In this document: piece by piece, positions 54,013-63,561 of the stretch
Numbering within the stretch: the first letter of the stretch is position 1
How the letters are laid out: each line of letters begins with the position of its first letter
DNA from: Lachnotalea glycerini
Lineage (GTDB): Bacteria; Bacillota; Clostridia; Lachnospirales; Lachnospiraceae
Assembly (NCBI RefSeq): GCF_003201285.1
Contig: NZ_QICS01000002.1
Span: 248,001-312,000 of the forward strand
Direction of reading: 5' to 3'
Length of the DNA stretch: 64,000 nt
The notes under the pieces: model-generated
Database searches by the model: none
The model's input: only the letters and a program-made list of their open reading frames with translations
Told to the model about the DNA's origin: nothing
Translations under genes and position numbers: made by a program

Positions 54013-56085
54013 ATGGCTAAGTATTTGGTTATTGTGGAATCACCTGCGAAGGTGAAAACAATAAAGAAATTTTTAGGGTCAAATTATCAGGTGGCAGCAT
54101 CTAACGGTCACGTAAGAGATTTACCAAAAAGTCAGTTAGGAATTGACGTTGAAAATGGTTTTGAACCTAAATATATTACAATTCGTGGAAAAGGAGATAT
54201 ATTAGCTAATCTTAGAAAAGAAGCTAAGAAAGCGGATAAAGTTTATCTTGCAACTGACCCTGACCGAGAAGGGGAAGCTATCTCATGGCATCTATCCAAG
54301 GCTTTAAAATTATCAGAAGATAAGATGTATCGAATCAGCTTTAATGAGATTACACAAAATGCTGTGAAAGCATCCATCAAAGAAGCACGGGATATTGACA
54401 TGGATTTAGTGGATGCCCAACAGGCCAGAAGGATGCTTGATAGAATAGTAGGTTATCGTATCAGTCCTCTTTTGTGGGCAAAAGTAAAGAGAGGTTTAAG
54501 CGCGGGAAGAGTTCAATCAGTAGCTCTTAGAATTATTTGTGATAGAGACGAGGAGATTAATGCCTTTATACCGGAAGAATATTGGTCGCTAGAGGCAGAT
54601 TTGAAAGTTAAAGGTGAAAAAAAGCCGTTGACAGCAAAATTCTATGGCAACAAAAATGGCAAGATAAACATTAATTCTAAGGAAGAATTAGACCAGATTT
54701 TAAAAAAATTAGAAGATGCAGATTTCAAAATAGCTAATATAAAAAAAGGGGAAAGAATTAAGAAAGCACCGTTGCCATTTACGACAAGTACCTTGCAGCA
54801 GGAAGCATCAAAAAAACTTAATTTTTCTACTCAAAAAACAATGCGTTTGGCGCAGCAGCTTTATGAAGGTATTGATATCAAAGGAAGTGGTACTGTTGGT
54901 ATAATTACATACCTACGTACTGATTCTACGAGAATAGCAGACGAAGCAGACTACGCTGCCAGAGAATTTATAAAAAAGAATTATGGCAATGAGTATGTAG
55001 CAGAAGAGGAAAAAGTCTTAAAAAAAGGAAAGAAAATCCAAGATGCCCATGAGGCGATAAGACCAACGGATATAGTAAGACTTCCAATTGAGATTAAGGA
55101 CTCTTTATCAAGAGATCAGTTTAGACTATATCAGTTAATTTGGAAACGATTTGCAGCAAGCAGAATGCAGTCAGCAAGGTATGAGACAATAACTATTAAA
55201 ATAGAAGGAAATGATTACGTTTTTATTGTTTCAACTTCAAAAGTAGCCTTTGACGGGTTTATGTCAGTGTATATTCAAGAAGATGATGAGAAGGAAGACA
55301 CCAATGTATTATTGGGTAATATCGACGAAAACTCGTCATTAAAGCTGAATGAATTTAACAGCAAGCAGCATTTTACTCAGCCACCAGCTCATTACACAGA
55401 GGCAGCTCTTGTTAAAACCTTGGAAGAATTGGGAATTGGAAGACCAAGTACGTATTCTCCGACTATAACGACAATTATTGCAAGACGGTATGTAGCAAAA
55501 GAAAATAAAAATCTTTATGTTACAGAACTTGGGGAAATAGTAAATTCAATTATGAAAACTGCATTTCCAAGCATTGTAGATGTTAATTTTACGGCTAATC
55601 TGGAAATGCTGTTAGATAAAGTCGAAGAAGGAAGTGTGAATTGGAAAACAGTAATCAGCAACTTTTATCCAGACTTAAATGAAGCAGTTCTAATAGCAGA
55701 AAAGCAATTAGGGGAATATAAAATAGAAGATGAAGTTACCGATGTCATATGTGAGGAATGTGGAAGAAATATGGTTATTAAATATGGTCCACATGGCAGA
55801 TTCTTGGCTTGTCCAGGCTTCCCAGAATGTAGAAATACAAAACCATACTTGGAAAAAATTGGAGTAAAGTGTCCAAAATGTGGGAAAGATATTGTGCTTC
55901 GTAAAACAAAAAAGGGACGTAAGTATTATGGTTGTGAAGATAATCCGAATTGTGACTTTATGACATGGCAGAAGCCATCTGAGACCAGGTGTAAAGAATG
56001 TGGCGGCGTTATGGTAGAAAAAGGAGCTAAATTAGTGTGCCTGAATGAAAAATGTGGATATATTCAAGATAAAGGGAAAGAATAG
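54013..56085 (+). CDS. topA: DNA topoisomerase I
   Basis: Relaxes negatively supercoiled DNA. The 690-aa protein has the TOPRIM domain (MAKYLVIVESPAKVKTIKKF, then ATDPDREGEAISWHL) and the catalytic Tyr at residue 300 in TYLRTDSTRIADE. Three C-terminal zinc-finger motifs with four Cys each follow (about 578-605, 620-645 and 660-683). AATGGAGG lies before the ATG. The dprA-topA order is standard in Firmicutes; the gene after it is codY rather than trmFO. Confidence 0.97.
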   Translation: MAKYLVIVESPAKVKTIKKFLGSNYQVAASNGHVRDLPKSQLGIDVENGFEPKYITIRGKGDILANLRKEAKKADKVYLATDPDREGEAISWHLSKALKLSEDKMYRISFNEITQNAVKASIKEARDIDMDLVDAQQARRMLDRIVGYRISPLLWAKVKRGLSAGRVQSVALRIICDRDEEINAFIPEEYWSLEADLKVKGEKKPLTAKFYGNKNGKININSKEELDQILKKLEDADFKIANIKKGERIKKAPLPFTTSTLQQEASKKLNFSTQKTMRLAQQLYEGIDIKGSGTVGIITYLRTDSTRIADEADYAAREFIKKNYGNEYVAEEEKVLKKGKKIQDAHEAIRPTDIVRLPIEIKDSLSRDQFRLYQLIWKRFAASRMQSARYETITIKIEGNDYVFIVSTSKVAFDGFMSVYIQEDDEKEDTNVLLGNIDENSSLKLNEFNSKQHFTQPPAHYTEAALVKTLEELGIGRPSTYSPTITTIIARRYVAKENKNLYVTELGEIVNSIMKTAFPSIVDVNFTANLEMLLDKVEEGSVNWKTVISNFYPDLNEAVLIAEKQLGEYKIEDEVTDVICEECGRNMVIKYGPHGRFLACPGFPECRNTKPYLEKIGVKCPKCGKDIVLRKTKKGRKYYGCEDNPNCDFMTWQKPSETRCKECGGVMVEKGAKLVCLNEKCGYIQDKGKE

Positions 56086-56141
56086 TAAAAGAGTAATAAG
56101 TAATAAATTAAAAGAACAATACGAAACTTTAATGATGAGGA

Positions 56142-56170
56142 TTGCTTTTGTATAATGTGTGTGATAAAAT
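56142..56170 (+). promoter_or_regulatory. Probable codY promoter
   Basis: TTGCTT (56142-56147), 17 bases, TAAAAT (56165-56170), about 100 bases before codY. Confidence 0.5.
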
Positions 56171-56268
56171 AACAAATAAACAAGAATTGAATAATAATTA
56201 GTGACAATTGAATAAGATATAAATTTATTTTATTGCTTATAATTTTAACGTAAAGGAGGTATGGAGAA

Positions 56269-57057
56269 ATGAGCGTACAATTATTGGACAAGACAAGAAA
56301 AATAAACAAACTTTTACACAATAACAGTACTTCTAAGGTAGTTTTTAATGACATTTGCAGCGTTTTGACAGACATTTTGAAATCAAATATTTTGGTAATT
56401 AGTAAAAAGGGGAAAGTATTAGGAATTAGTATTTGTGATGGCGTTGATGAAATTAAGGAGTTAATTGAAGACGAAGTAGGTGGATATATTGATCCACTTT
56501 TAAATGAAAGATTACTTGGTATTCTTTCGACAAAAGAAAATGTTAACTTGGAAACTTTGGGGTTTGTATTTGATGGTGTAAAAAAGTACGAAGCAATCAT
56601 AACGCCTATAGACATTGCTGGGGAGCGCTTAGGAACATTATTTATTTATAAAAGTGATGCTAGCTATGAAATCGACGATATTATTTTAAGTGAATATGGC
56701 ACAACAGTTGTTGGACTTGAAATGATGCGGTCAGTAAATGAAGAGAATGCGGAAGAGACAAGAAAGGTACAAATTGTTAAATCAGCAATCAGTACATTAT
56801 CATTTTCTGAATTAGAAGCAATAACTCATATTTTTGATGAGCTTGAAGGAAAAGAAGGAATATTAGTAGCAAGTAAAATTGCGGACAGAGTTGGTATAAC
56901 GCGATCTGTTATTGTAAATGCACTAAGAAAATTTGAAAGTGCAGGGGTAATAGAATCACGGTCGTCGGGAATGAAGGGTACTTACATTAAGGTTTTAAAT
57001 GATGTTATCTTTGACGAACTAGAGGAAATTAGAAAAAGTAAAATGCAGAAAGCGTAG
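56269..57057 (+). CDS. codY: GTP- and branched-chain amino acid-sensing repressor CodY
   Basis: Global nutrient regulator, 262 aa. The N-terminal GAF domain (about 1-155, with the effector-binding region around VNLETLGFVFDGVKKYEAII) binds Ile/Val, and the C-terminal winged helix has ASKIADRVGITRSVIVNALR (about 205-224) and the FESAGVIESRSSGMKGTYI stretch. AAAGGAGG precedes the ATG. The flagellar operon follows after 514 bases, the same order as in Bacillus. Confidence 0.97.
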   Translation: MSVQLLDKTRKINKLLHNNSTSKVVFNDICSVLTDILKSNILVISKKGKVLGISICDGVDEIKELIEDEVGGYIDPLLNERLLGILSTKENVNLETLGFVFDGVKKYEAIITPIDIAGERLGTLFIYKSDASYEIDDIILSEYGTTVVGLEMMRSVNEENAEETRKVQIVKSAISTLSFSELEAITHIFDELEGKEGILVASKIADRVGITRSVIVNALRKFESAGVIESRSSGMKGTYIKVLNDVIFDELEEIRKSKMQKA

Positions 57058-57089
57058 TAAATAGTAGATAATCTCTGCTATAATGTAAT

Positions 57090-57129
57090 AAAAGCCGGTT
57101 CAGATGAATTATAATCTGTATCGGCTTTT
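57090..57129 (+). terminator. Terminator after codY
   Basis: AAAAGCCG (57090-57097) pairs with CGGCTTTT (57122-57129), with an inner CAGAT/ATCTG stem (57101-57105, 57114-57118). The T-rich end fits a rho-independent terminator. Confidence 0.82.
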
Positions 57130-57490
57130 GATATGTTTTGTTTATCATTGTATGGAGTTTTTGCTATTTACTTTAGGATTTGGTAAAATTATGCATTGAT
57201 AAATTATTATTACGAAATACTTTCAAATTATTGATTATTGACGATAAAAATATACAACTATTTAAAATTTGAAATAAAATAATTCAATATATAAATGTTG
57301 TAAAGCCTTGTAAATACTGCATTTTATTTTGAAATTATCAAATAATAATAATATTTACAAAAAGTTTATCATTCTTTATAATTAGTTAATAAATACAAAA
57401 AATTACCAAAAATGTTGGTACTTAAGTCACGAAAAGTGACAGAAAAGCACAATTATTTTTGGAAAACCTTAAAAAATTTACAATTTTCAC

Positions 57491-57518
57491 TTGTATTATT
57501 CGCAGGATATTTTATAAT
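57491..57518 (+). promoter_or_regulatory. Candidate promoter of the flagellar operon
   Basis: TTGTAT (57491-57496), 16 bases, TATAAT (57513-57518), about 54 bases before flgB. The -10 is perfect and the -35 is moderate. A sigma-A promoter is suggested, as for the fla/che operon of Bacillus. Confidence 0.5.
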
Positions 57519-57571
57519 GAAGTAAGATTGTGATTAGTATGTGTTGAATAAATATAGGAGGAGTGAAATAA

Positions 57572-57961
57572 ATGATAGGTTCGGATGCATTTAATTATGT
57601 TAACATATTAGATAAGGCGGCGGACGCTGCCTGGACTCGTAATGATGTGATTTCTAATAATTTAGCTAACATTGATACACCAAATTATAAGAGACAGGAC
57701 GTTAAATTTGAGGATATATTAGAAAGGCAGCTTAGGGGAGCCAATAGTACAACTTTAGACAATAAAGTGGCGGGCGTATCTACTAAGAATTTAGAGGCAC
57801 AGATATATACAGATTCACCAGGTTATTCTTACAGAGTCGATGGTAATAATGTCGATGAAAGTACTGAAAATGTTGAATTAGCTGCTAATGAATTGAAATA
57901 CAGGATGTTAACGGATAGTATAGATAATGAATTTAAAATGCTGCAATCAGTAATGAAATAA
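57572..57961 (+). CDS. flgB: Flagellar basal-body rod protein FlgB
   Basis: Proximal rod subunit of the flagellum, 129 aa. It has the N-terminal rod motif NNLANIDTPNYKRQDVKFED (about 29-48) and a C-terminal helix (NVELAANELKYRMLTDSIDN) that stacks with other axial proteins. It has no signal peptide, since it leaves through the flagellar export apparatus. AGGAGG precedes the ATG. It is the first gene of the flagellar operon. Confidence 0.95.
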   Translation: MIGSDAFNYVNILDKAADAAWTRNDVISNNLANIDTPNYKRQDVKFEDILERQLRGANSTTLDNKVAGVSTKNLEAQIYTDSPGYSYRVDGNNVDESTENVELAANELKYRMLTDSIDNEFKMLQSVMK

Positions 57962-57977
57962 TTAGGGGGAAAATAAT

Positions 57978-58418
57978 ATGTCTATTTTTAGTTCATTTGA
58001 TATTAATGCTTCAGGAATGACAGCGGAAAGACTTAGGTTAGATGTCATATCTCAAAATATTGCAAATTCTAGTACGACAAGAACAGAAGACGGTACACCT
58101 TATAGAAGAAAAGTGGTTACTTTTTCACAGAAGAGTAATACTGCATTTGCAAATATTTTATCTAATGCTCACAGTAGTTATACCGGCACGGGTGTAAAGG
58201 TGAGTTCTATAACAGAAGATACTTCAACGGATTTTGTAAAAAAATATGATCCATCACATCCGGATGCAGATGAGGACGGCTATGTATCGTATCCTAATGT
58301 TAATACAGTAACCGAAATGACAAATATGATAGATGCAAGCAGGGCTTATGAGGCTAATGTAACAGCATTTAGCACAAGCAAGAATATCGCATTAAAAGGA
58401 CTTGAGATTGGAAAATAG
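57978..58418 (+). CDS. flgC: Flagellar basal-body rod protein FlgC
   Basis: Rod subunit of 146 aa. The N-terminus SSFDINASGMTAERLRLDVI and the SQNIANSSTTRTEDGTPYRR motif identify FlgC, and VNTVTEMTNMIDASRAYEAN forms the C-terminal coiled-coil helix. AGGGGGAAA precedes the ATG, 16 bases after flgB. It assembles with FlgB, FliE and FlgG between the MS ring and the hook. Confidence 0.96.
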   Translation: MSIFSSFDINASGMTAERLRLDVISQNIANSSTTRTEDGTPYRRKVVTFSQKSNTAFANILSNAHSSYTGTGVKVSSITEDTSTDFVKKYDPSHPDADEDGYVSYPNVNTVTEMTNMIDASRAYEANVTAFSTSKNIALKGLEIGK

Positions 58419-58433
58419 GGAGGATAGATAGCA

Positions 58434-58748
58434 ATGAACGATATATCAGCATTAAGTAATATTGGCTCAGAATATATAAAGAATGCTGCACTTAACAGTG
58501 CTACTTTAAATACAGATGATCAGAGCTTTGGTACATATTTACAGTCGGCAGTAGATTTGGTAAATGAAACCAATCAGTTACAATTAGATTATAAAAAAGA
58601 GGAGCTTAATGTAGCACTTGGGTATAGTGATAATACACATGATTTATCCATTGCAGAAAGTAAAGCAGCTACAGCATTGCAGTATACGGTTGCAATTAGG
58701 GATAAGTTCCTGGATGCATACAAAGAGATTATGAATATACAGATTTAA
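58434..58748 (+). CDS. fliE: Flagellar hook-basal body protein FliE
   Basis: Small protein of 104 aa joining the MS ring to the rod. The segment SFGTYLQSAVDLVNETNQLQ and the C-terminal DLSIAESKAATALQYTVAIR with YKEIMNIQI are typical FliE. GGGAGGA lies before the ATG. It is followed by fliF after 65 bases. Confidence 0.93.
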   Translation: MNDISALSNIGSEYIKNAALNSATLNTDDQSFGTYLQSAVDLVNETNQLQLDYKKEELNVALGYSDNTHDLSIAESKAATALQYTVAIRDKFLDAYKEIMNIQI

Positions 58749-58813
58749 CAATTGATATAAGTGATATTTTTGTAAGCAAGAATTTGTATATAATAAGGGT
58801 TAGGAGATAACTG

Positions 58814-60412
58814 ATGGAAGAAAGACTGAAGAGTATACCGAGCAGATTAATGGCATTTTGGAATAAGTATACTACTAGACAGAAAGCTACAATTATTAGT
58901 GTTAGTGCTATAGTGGTATTTACTTTAATAATTTTGGGGTTTGTACTTTCCAGACCAAAGATGGTTACTTTGATTACATGCGAATCAACTAAAGAGTCAT
59001 CGGAAGTGAAATCGATTCTGGAGAGTGAAGACATATCTATGAATGTATCGGATGATGGTCTGGTAATTTCTGTTAATAAAAAGGACTTAGCGAATGCTAC
59101 TATTGCATTGGGCAAAAATAGTATACCAGCGGATGGTTATGGCATTGATGATGCATTAAGTGGAGGATTTAGTACTACAGAAGCAGATAAAGAAAAAAAA
59201 TATAAGCTGTACTTGGAATCTAAATTAGAAGATACACTTAAAACAATGGATGGTGTCAAGGATGCATCAGTAAGCCTATCCATTCCAGATCAGGATGGAA
59301 CGATTATATCACAGGAATTAGATACATATGCAAGTGTATTGTTGACACTTGATGGAACTTTGTCAGATGAAGCACCTACGGTAATGGCAAAATATGTTGC
59401 TACCGCAGTGGGAAATAAGACAACAGATAGTGTTGTTGTAATAGATGCAAATGGTAACCTGCTTTTTTCTGGAGAGGATAATTCAACTACAGTAGGAAAT
59501 GCAAGTAATCAATTTGCTGTAAAAAGTCAGGCAGAATCCCTGTTAAAGAAGCAAGTAAAAGATGTAATGCTTGGAACCAATGTATATGACAATATTGAAG
59601 TGGCTCCAAATCTTAATATAAGCTTTGATGTTGTAAACCAGACAGAACATTCCTATACACCGGCAGATGGACAAGAACAAGGCTTATTAAGTCATGAAGA
59701 ATTATACGAAAATGAGACAACTGGTGGTACTTCGGGAGTTCCGGGAACGGATTCGAATAGCAGTACAACATATGTAATTGAGGACAATGCAACTTCCTCA
59801 AGTACTACTACACAAACCTCGAAGGATTATACACCAAATGAGAAAATTACAGATACACAGTTTGCTCCTGGTGGTGTCAATTATGATTCATCATCGATTT
59901 CAATAGTTGCAACTAATTATGTAGTTTATAATGAGGATGATTTAAAGGCACAAGGGAAGCTTAACGATATGACCTTTGCTGAATATGCGGCAGCAAATGA
60001 TGTAAAAACAAAGACTACAGTGGATCAGGACTTTTATACTATGGTATCCAGAGCAACGGGAATAGCAGAAAGTAATATTTCTATTGTCGCATATGATGTT
60101 CCTTTTTTTCAAGAATCAAATGGATTGGGCAGAACCTGGTCAGATTACCTTATGATAGCGATGATAGTTTTGATATTGGCTTTACTAGGTTTTGTTATAT
60201 TTAGAAGTACTAGACCGATTGAGGTACTTGAGACGGAACCGGAATTGTCTGTGGAGGCATTACTGGCATCAACGAAGGAAGCTTCGCCACTTGATAACAT
60301 TGATTTCAATGAGAAATCTGATGCTAGAAAGCTAATTGAAAAATTTGTTGATGAAAATCCGGAAGCAGTTGCACAACTGTTAAGAAATTGGTTAAATGAA
60401 GATTGGGAGTGA
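58814..60412 (+). CDS. fliF: Flagellar MS-ring protein FliF
   Basis: Forms the membrane ring that anchors the rod and export gate. The 532-aa protein has an N-terminal membrane segment (about 25-46, ATIISVSAIVVFTLIILGFV), the ring-building domains (about 50-430, ALGKNSIPADGYGIDDALSG) with a Ser/Thr-rich insert near 300-345, a second membrane segment (about 442-464) and a C-terminal tail that binds FliG (NPEAVAQLLRNWLNEDWE). TTAGGAGA lies before the ATG. Confidence 0.96.
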   Translation: MEERLKSIPSRLMAFWNKYTTRQKATIISVSAIVVFTLIILGFVLSRPKMVTLITCESTKESSEVKSILESEDISMNVSDDGLVISVNKKDLANATIALGKNSIPADGYGIDDALSGGFSTTEADKEKKYKLYLESKLEDTLKTMDGVKDASVSLSIPDQDGTIISQELDTYASVLLTLDGTLSDEAPTVMAKYVATAVGNKTTDSVVVIDANGNLLFSGEDNSTTVGNASNQFAVKSQAESLLKKQVKDVMLGTNVYDNIEVAPNLNISFDVVNQTEHSYTPADGQEQGLLSHEELYENETTGGTSGVPGTDSNSSTTYVIEDNATSSSTTTQTSKDYTPNEKITDTQFAPGGVNYDSSSISIVATNYVVYNEDDLKAQGKLNDMTFAEYAAANDVKTKTTVDQDFYTMVSRATGIAESNISIVAYDVPFFQESNGLGRTWSDYLMIAMIVLILALLGFVIFRSTRPIEVLETEPELSVEALLASTKEASPLDNIDFNEKSDARKLIEKFVDENPEAVAQLLRNWLNEDWE

Positions 60413-60419
60413 TAAGGGT

Positions 60420-61430
60420 ATGGCTAAAACAGAAGAATTAAGTGGATTGGAAAAGGCAGCAATACTTTTGATTGCTCTTGGACCTGAAAAATCTTCGACT
60501 ATATTTAAGCATTTAAAAGAAGATGAAATAGAAGAATTAACATTGGAAATAGCAAACACAAGGAGTATTTCACCGGCAATTAAAGAGAAGGTTATAGATG
60601 AATTTTATGAGATTTGTCTTGCACAGCAGTATATTGCAGAAGGTGGTATTGGATACGCTAAGGAGTTACTTGAAAAAGCACTTGGTACAGAAAAAGCAGT
60701 TGATGTTATCAGTAAACTTACTGCTTCATTACAGGTTAGACCTTTTGAATTTGTTAAAAGGGCAGATGCATCTCAGCTGCTTAACTTTATACAGGATGAA
60801 CATCCTCAGACCATTGCTTTGATTTTGTCTTATTTATCTGCAAGTCAAGCTTCGGCAGTAATAGGTTCATTGGCACCTGACAAGCAGGCTGATGTTGCGA
60901 AGCGCATAGCGCAAATGGATCGAACTTCACCGGATGTTATTAAAGAGGTGGAACGTGTATTAGAAAGAAAGCTAGCTTCATTGGTAAATCAGGACTACAC
61001 GATAGTAGGCGGTGTGGATGCTATTGTTGAAATATTGAACACTGTGGATAGAGGAACTGAAAAACACATTATGGAAACTCTTGAAATTGATGAACCAGAA
61101 TTGGCAGATGAAATCAGAAAGAAAATGTTTGTATTTGAAGATATTCTTTCACTGGATGACAGAGCAATTCAAAGAGTACTTCGAGATGTTGATAACAATG
61201 ACCTTGCAATTGCTCTTAAAGGGGCAAACGAGGAGGTTCAAAATGCTATATTTAATAATTTATCAAAACGTTTGTCCGCTATGATAAAAGAGGATATGGA
61301 ATTTATGGGACCTGTACGTATGAAGGATGTTGAAGAAGCACAGCAAAAGATTGTAAATATTATTAGAAAACTTGAAGATTCCGCAGAAATTGTTATTTCT
61401 CGAGGCGGAGGTGACGAGATAGTTGTCTAA
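60420..61430 (+). CDS. fliG: Flagellar motor switch protein FliG
   Basis: Rotor protein on which the stator acts, 336 aa. It has the N-terminal FliF-binding domain (LSGLEKAAILLIALGPEKSS, about 8-27), the middle domain with EHPQTIALILSYL and the C-terminal torque domain with FEDILSLDDRAIQRVLRDVD (about 238-257), which holds the charged torque helix. The ATG at 60420 follows GGGAGTGATAAGGG, 7 bases after fliF; the ATG at 60396 overlaps fliF and lacks such a site. fliH overlaps its end by 8 bases. Confidence 0.97.
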   Translation: MAKTEELSGLEKAAILLIALGPEKSSTIFKHLKEDEIEELTLEIANTRSISPAIKEKVIDEFYEICLAQQYIAEGGIGYAKELLEKALGTEKAVDVISKLTASLQVRPFEFVKRADASQLLNFIQDEHPQTIALILSYLSASQASAVIGSLAPDKQADVAKRIAQMDRTSPDVIKEVERVLERKLASLVNQDYTIVGGVDAIVEILNTVDRGTEKHIMETLEIDEPELADEIRKKMFVFEDILSLDDRAIQRVLRDVDNNDLAIALKGANEEVQNAIFNNLSKRLSAMIKEDMEFMGPVRMKDVEEAQQKIVNIIRKLEDSAEIVISRGGGDEIVV

Positions 61431-62220
61431 TTTGTTTAAATATCACATGGTACAATGTGATGCTGACAAAAAAGTAATTGATTATAATGATTTGATTGCT
61501 GAGAAACTTAGCAAGCTGCAAAATAATTCAGAACATTCAAACGATGAAAAAAATGGTGTAGATGAAGCAGGATTTAAGGCAGGCCTATTAGCTAGAGAAG
61601 TTGAAATAAATGAAGAAACAGGGTCTTTGGAGCCAGAAATAACGCCGGAAGAAATATTGAAGAATGCAAATGAAGAGGCAAGTCAAATCTTAGAAGAAGC
61701 CAAGAAGCAGGCAGAGGAACTGAAACAACAAGCCTATCAGGAAAGCAGTAAGCAAGGTTATGATGATGGTTATAAACAATCTATGTCAGACTTAGATCAA
61801 GAAAAGGATAAGCTTGAGGCACAAAGAAAGAAGCTTACGAATGAATACAATGAACAATTAAAGGAAATGGAGCCTTTATTAGTGGATGCCATTACAACTA
61901 TAGTACAAAATGTTTTCAAGGTAAAATTTGAAGATAACAGAAACATGATTGTTCATTTACTAAAAATTGCACTGAGCCAAATAGATGGCAGTAAAGAATT
62001 TTATGTAAAGGTTTCTAAAACAGACTATCCGTTTGTTTTGAAATATAAAGAGGTTTTAGAGAAAACAGTAGTAAAAGCGGCTAGTATTGAAATAATGGAA
62101 GACATTACACTGTCAAAGAACCAATGTTTAATTGAGACAGATGGTGGAGTATTTGATTGCAGCTTGGATGTGCAATTAGATAATTTGGTAAAAACATTAA
62201 AAATATTATCACGTAGCTAA
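61423..62220 (+). CDS. fliH: Flagellar assembly protein FliH
   Basis: Regulator of the export ATPase FliI, 265 aa. A long charged coiled coil (about 75-150, EEASQILEEAKKQAEELKQQ) with a Gly/Tyr-rich turn (SKQGYDDGYKQSM) is followed by the FliH/VATPase subunit E-like C-terminal domain (about 155-265). It starts with TTG at 61423 inside the end of fliG, with GGAGGTGA (61407-61414) 8 bases before it, so translation of the two is coupled. FliI follows. Confidence 0.9.
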   Translation: MSNLFKYHMVQCDADKKVIDYNDLIAEKLSKLQNNSEHSNDEKNGVDEAGFKAGLLAREVEINEETGSLEPEITPEEILKNANEEASQILEEAKKQAEELKQQAYQESSKQGYDDGYKQSMSDLDQEKDKLEAQRKKLTNEYNEQLKEMEPLLVDAITTIVQNVFKVKFEDNRNMIVHLLKIALSQIDGSKEFYVKVSKTDYPFVLKYKEVLEKTVVKAASIEIMEDITLSKNQCLIETDGGVFDCSLDVQLDNLVKTLKILSRS

Positions 62221-62236
62221 AAGGTGGGACAGTTTA

Positions 62237-63550
62237 TTGGCATCGATAAATTTAAAAAAATACTACAATTTAACAGAAAACACGTTTTACAAAAAACTTG
62301 GACGAGTAGTCAAAATCGTTGGATTGACAATCGAATCGGTAGGACCTGACGCTAAGCTTAATGATTTATGCAAAATAATAGCGGATGGGGAAAAAGATAA
62401 ATACATACTTGCAGAGGTTGTGGGATTTAAGGATAAAAAAATACTTTTGATGCCCTTTGAAAACGTAGAAGGAATCGGACAGGGGTGCATGGTTGAAAAT
62501 ATTGGACATCCATTGTCGGTACCTGTTGGAAAAGAACTGTTAGGAAAGACTCTGGACGGTCTTGGAAGACCTGTAAACGCATCTGCGATTTATTCTGATG
62601 TTACATATCCGGTTGAAGCGATGCCACCAGATCCTATGGATAGAAAAATCATTAGTGAGGTACTTCCTTTAGGGGTTAAGGCTGTAGATGGATTAATTAC
62701 AGTTGGAAAAGGTCAAAGAATTGGAATATTTGCAGGAAGTGGTGTTGGTAAAAGTACGTTACTTGGAATGTTTGCAAGGAACACAAAAGCTGATATTAAT
62801 GTAATCGCCCTAATAGGAGAACGAGGAAGAGAAGTTCGGGAATTTATTGAACGTGATTTAGGCGAAGAAGGCCTAAGGCGTTCTGTAGTAGTAGTAGCCA
62901 CATCTGATAAACCGGCGTTAATAAGAAATAAAGCAGCTAAGACAGCCACAGCGATAGCTGAATATTTTAGAGATCAGGGTAAGGATGTATTACTTATGAT
63001 GGATTCTCTGACACGTTTTTCGATGGCACAAAGAGAAATCGGGCTTGCCTCTGGCGAACCACCTGTAACAAGAGGATATCCGCCAAGTGTATATGCCGAA
63101 ATGCCTAAATTGTTGGAACGAGCAGGAAACTCTGATATTGGTTCTATTACGGGCTTATACACTGTATTGGTTGATGGTGATGATTTTAATGAGCCGATTA
63201 CAGATACAGCTAGAAGTATTTTGGATGGACATATTATGCTATCCAGAAAGCTGGTACATAAAAACCACTATCCGGCAATTGATGTACTTCAAAGTATATC
63301 CCGTGTTATGACACAAATAGCAAACAGTGAACATAAAATGGTTGCCGGTAAACTGAAGAATGTTTTAGCTACATATAATGAGGCGGAAGATTTAATTAAT
63401 ATTGGAGCCTACAAAAACGGATCCAATAAGAATATAGACTATGCGATTGGCAAGATAGATGCAGTGAATGCATTTTTGATGCAGGATATTGATTCAAAAT
63501 ATAATTTTGATGAAATATTAGACATGTTAAACGGTATCTTTGCAGAATAA
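62237..63550 (+). CDS. fliI: Flagellar export ATPase FliI
   Basis: F1-beta-like ATPase that powers flagellar protein export at the base of the organelle. The 437-aa protein has an N-terminal beta barrel, Walker A GIFAGSGVGKSTLLGMFARN (about 161-180), Walker B VLLMMDSLTRF (about 253-263) and the ASGEPPVTRGYPPSVYAEMP stretch characteristic of FliI/type III ATPases. The start is TTG at 62237 with AAGGTGGGA before it. fliJ follows after 11 bases. Confidence 0.97.
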   Translation: MASINLKKYYNLTENTFYKKLGRVVKIVGLTIESVGPDAKLNDLCKIIADGEKDKYILAEVVGFKDKKILLMPFENVEGIGQGCMVENIGHPLSVPVGKELLGKTLDGLGRPVNASAIYSDVTYPVEAMPPDPMDRKIISEVLPLGVKAVDGLITVGKGQRIGIFAGSGVGKSTLLGMFARNTKADINVIALIGERGREVREFIERDLGEEGLRRSVVVVATSDKPALIRNKAAKTATAIAEYFRDQGKDVLLMMDSLTRFSMAQREIGLASGEPPVTRGYPPSVYAEMPKLLERAGNSDIGSITGLYTVLVDGDDFNEPITDTARSILDGHIMLSRKLVHKNHYPAIDVLQSISRVMTQIANSEHKMVAGKLKNVLATYNEAEDLINIGAYKNGSNKNIDYAIGKIDAVNAFLMQDIDSKYNFDEILDMLNGIFAE

Positions 63551-63561
63551 TAGGTGAACAT

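Larger units (their letters stand above)
57058..57571 (+). other. Intergenic region between codY and the flagellar operon
   Basis: 514 bases, very AT-rich, with no supported gene. It starts with the codY terminator (57090-57129). A small hairpin GTCAC/GTGAC lies at about 57426-57440, and a candidate promoter lies at 57491-57518. No sigma-28 box, riboswitch or CodY box was convincing. About 350 bases in the middle show nothing I can name. Confidence 0.65.

Noticed and set aside
56064-56615. 183-codon open frame on the minus strand over the start of codY
   Set aside because: It is antisense to a clear codY, is low-complexity Ile/Leu/Ser-rich and has no ribosome binding site.
57058-57571. c-di-GMP riboswitch or CodY box before the flagellar operon
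   Set aside because: Neither the conserved riboswitch core nor a good AATTTTCWGAAAATT match could be seen; only a small hairpin is present.
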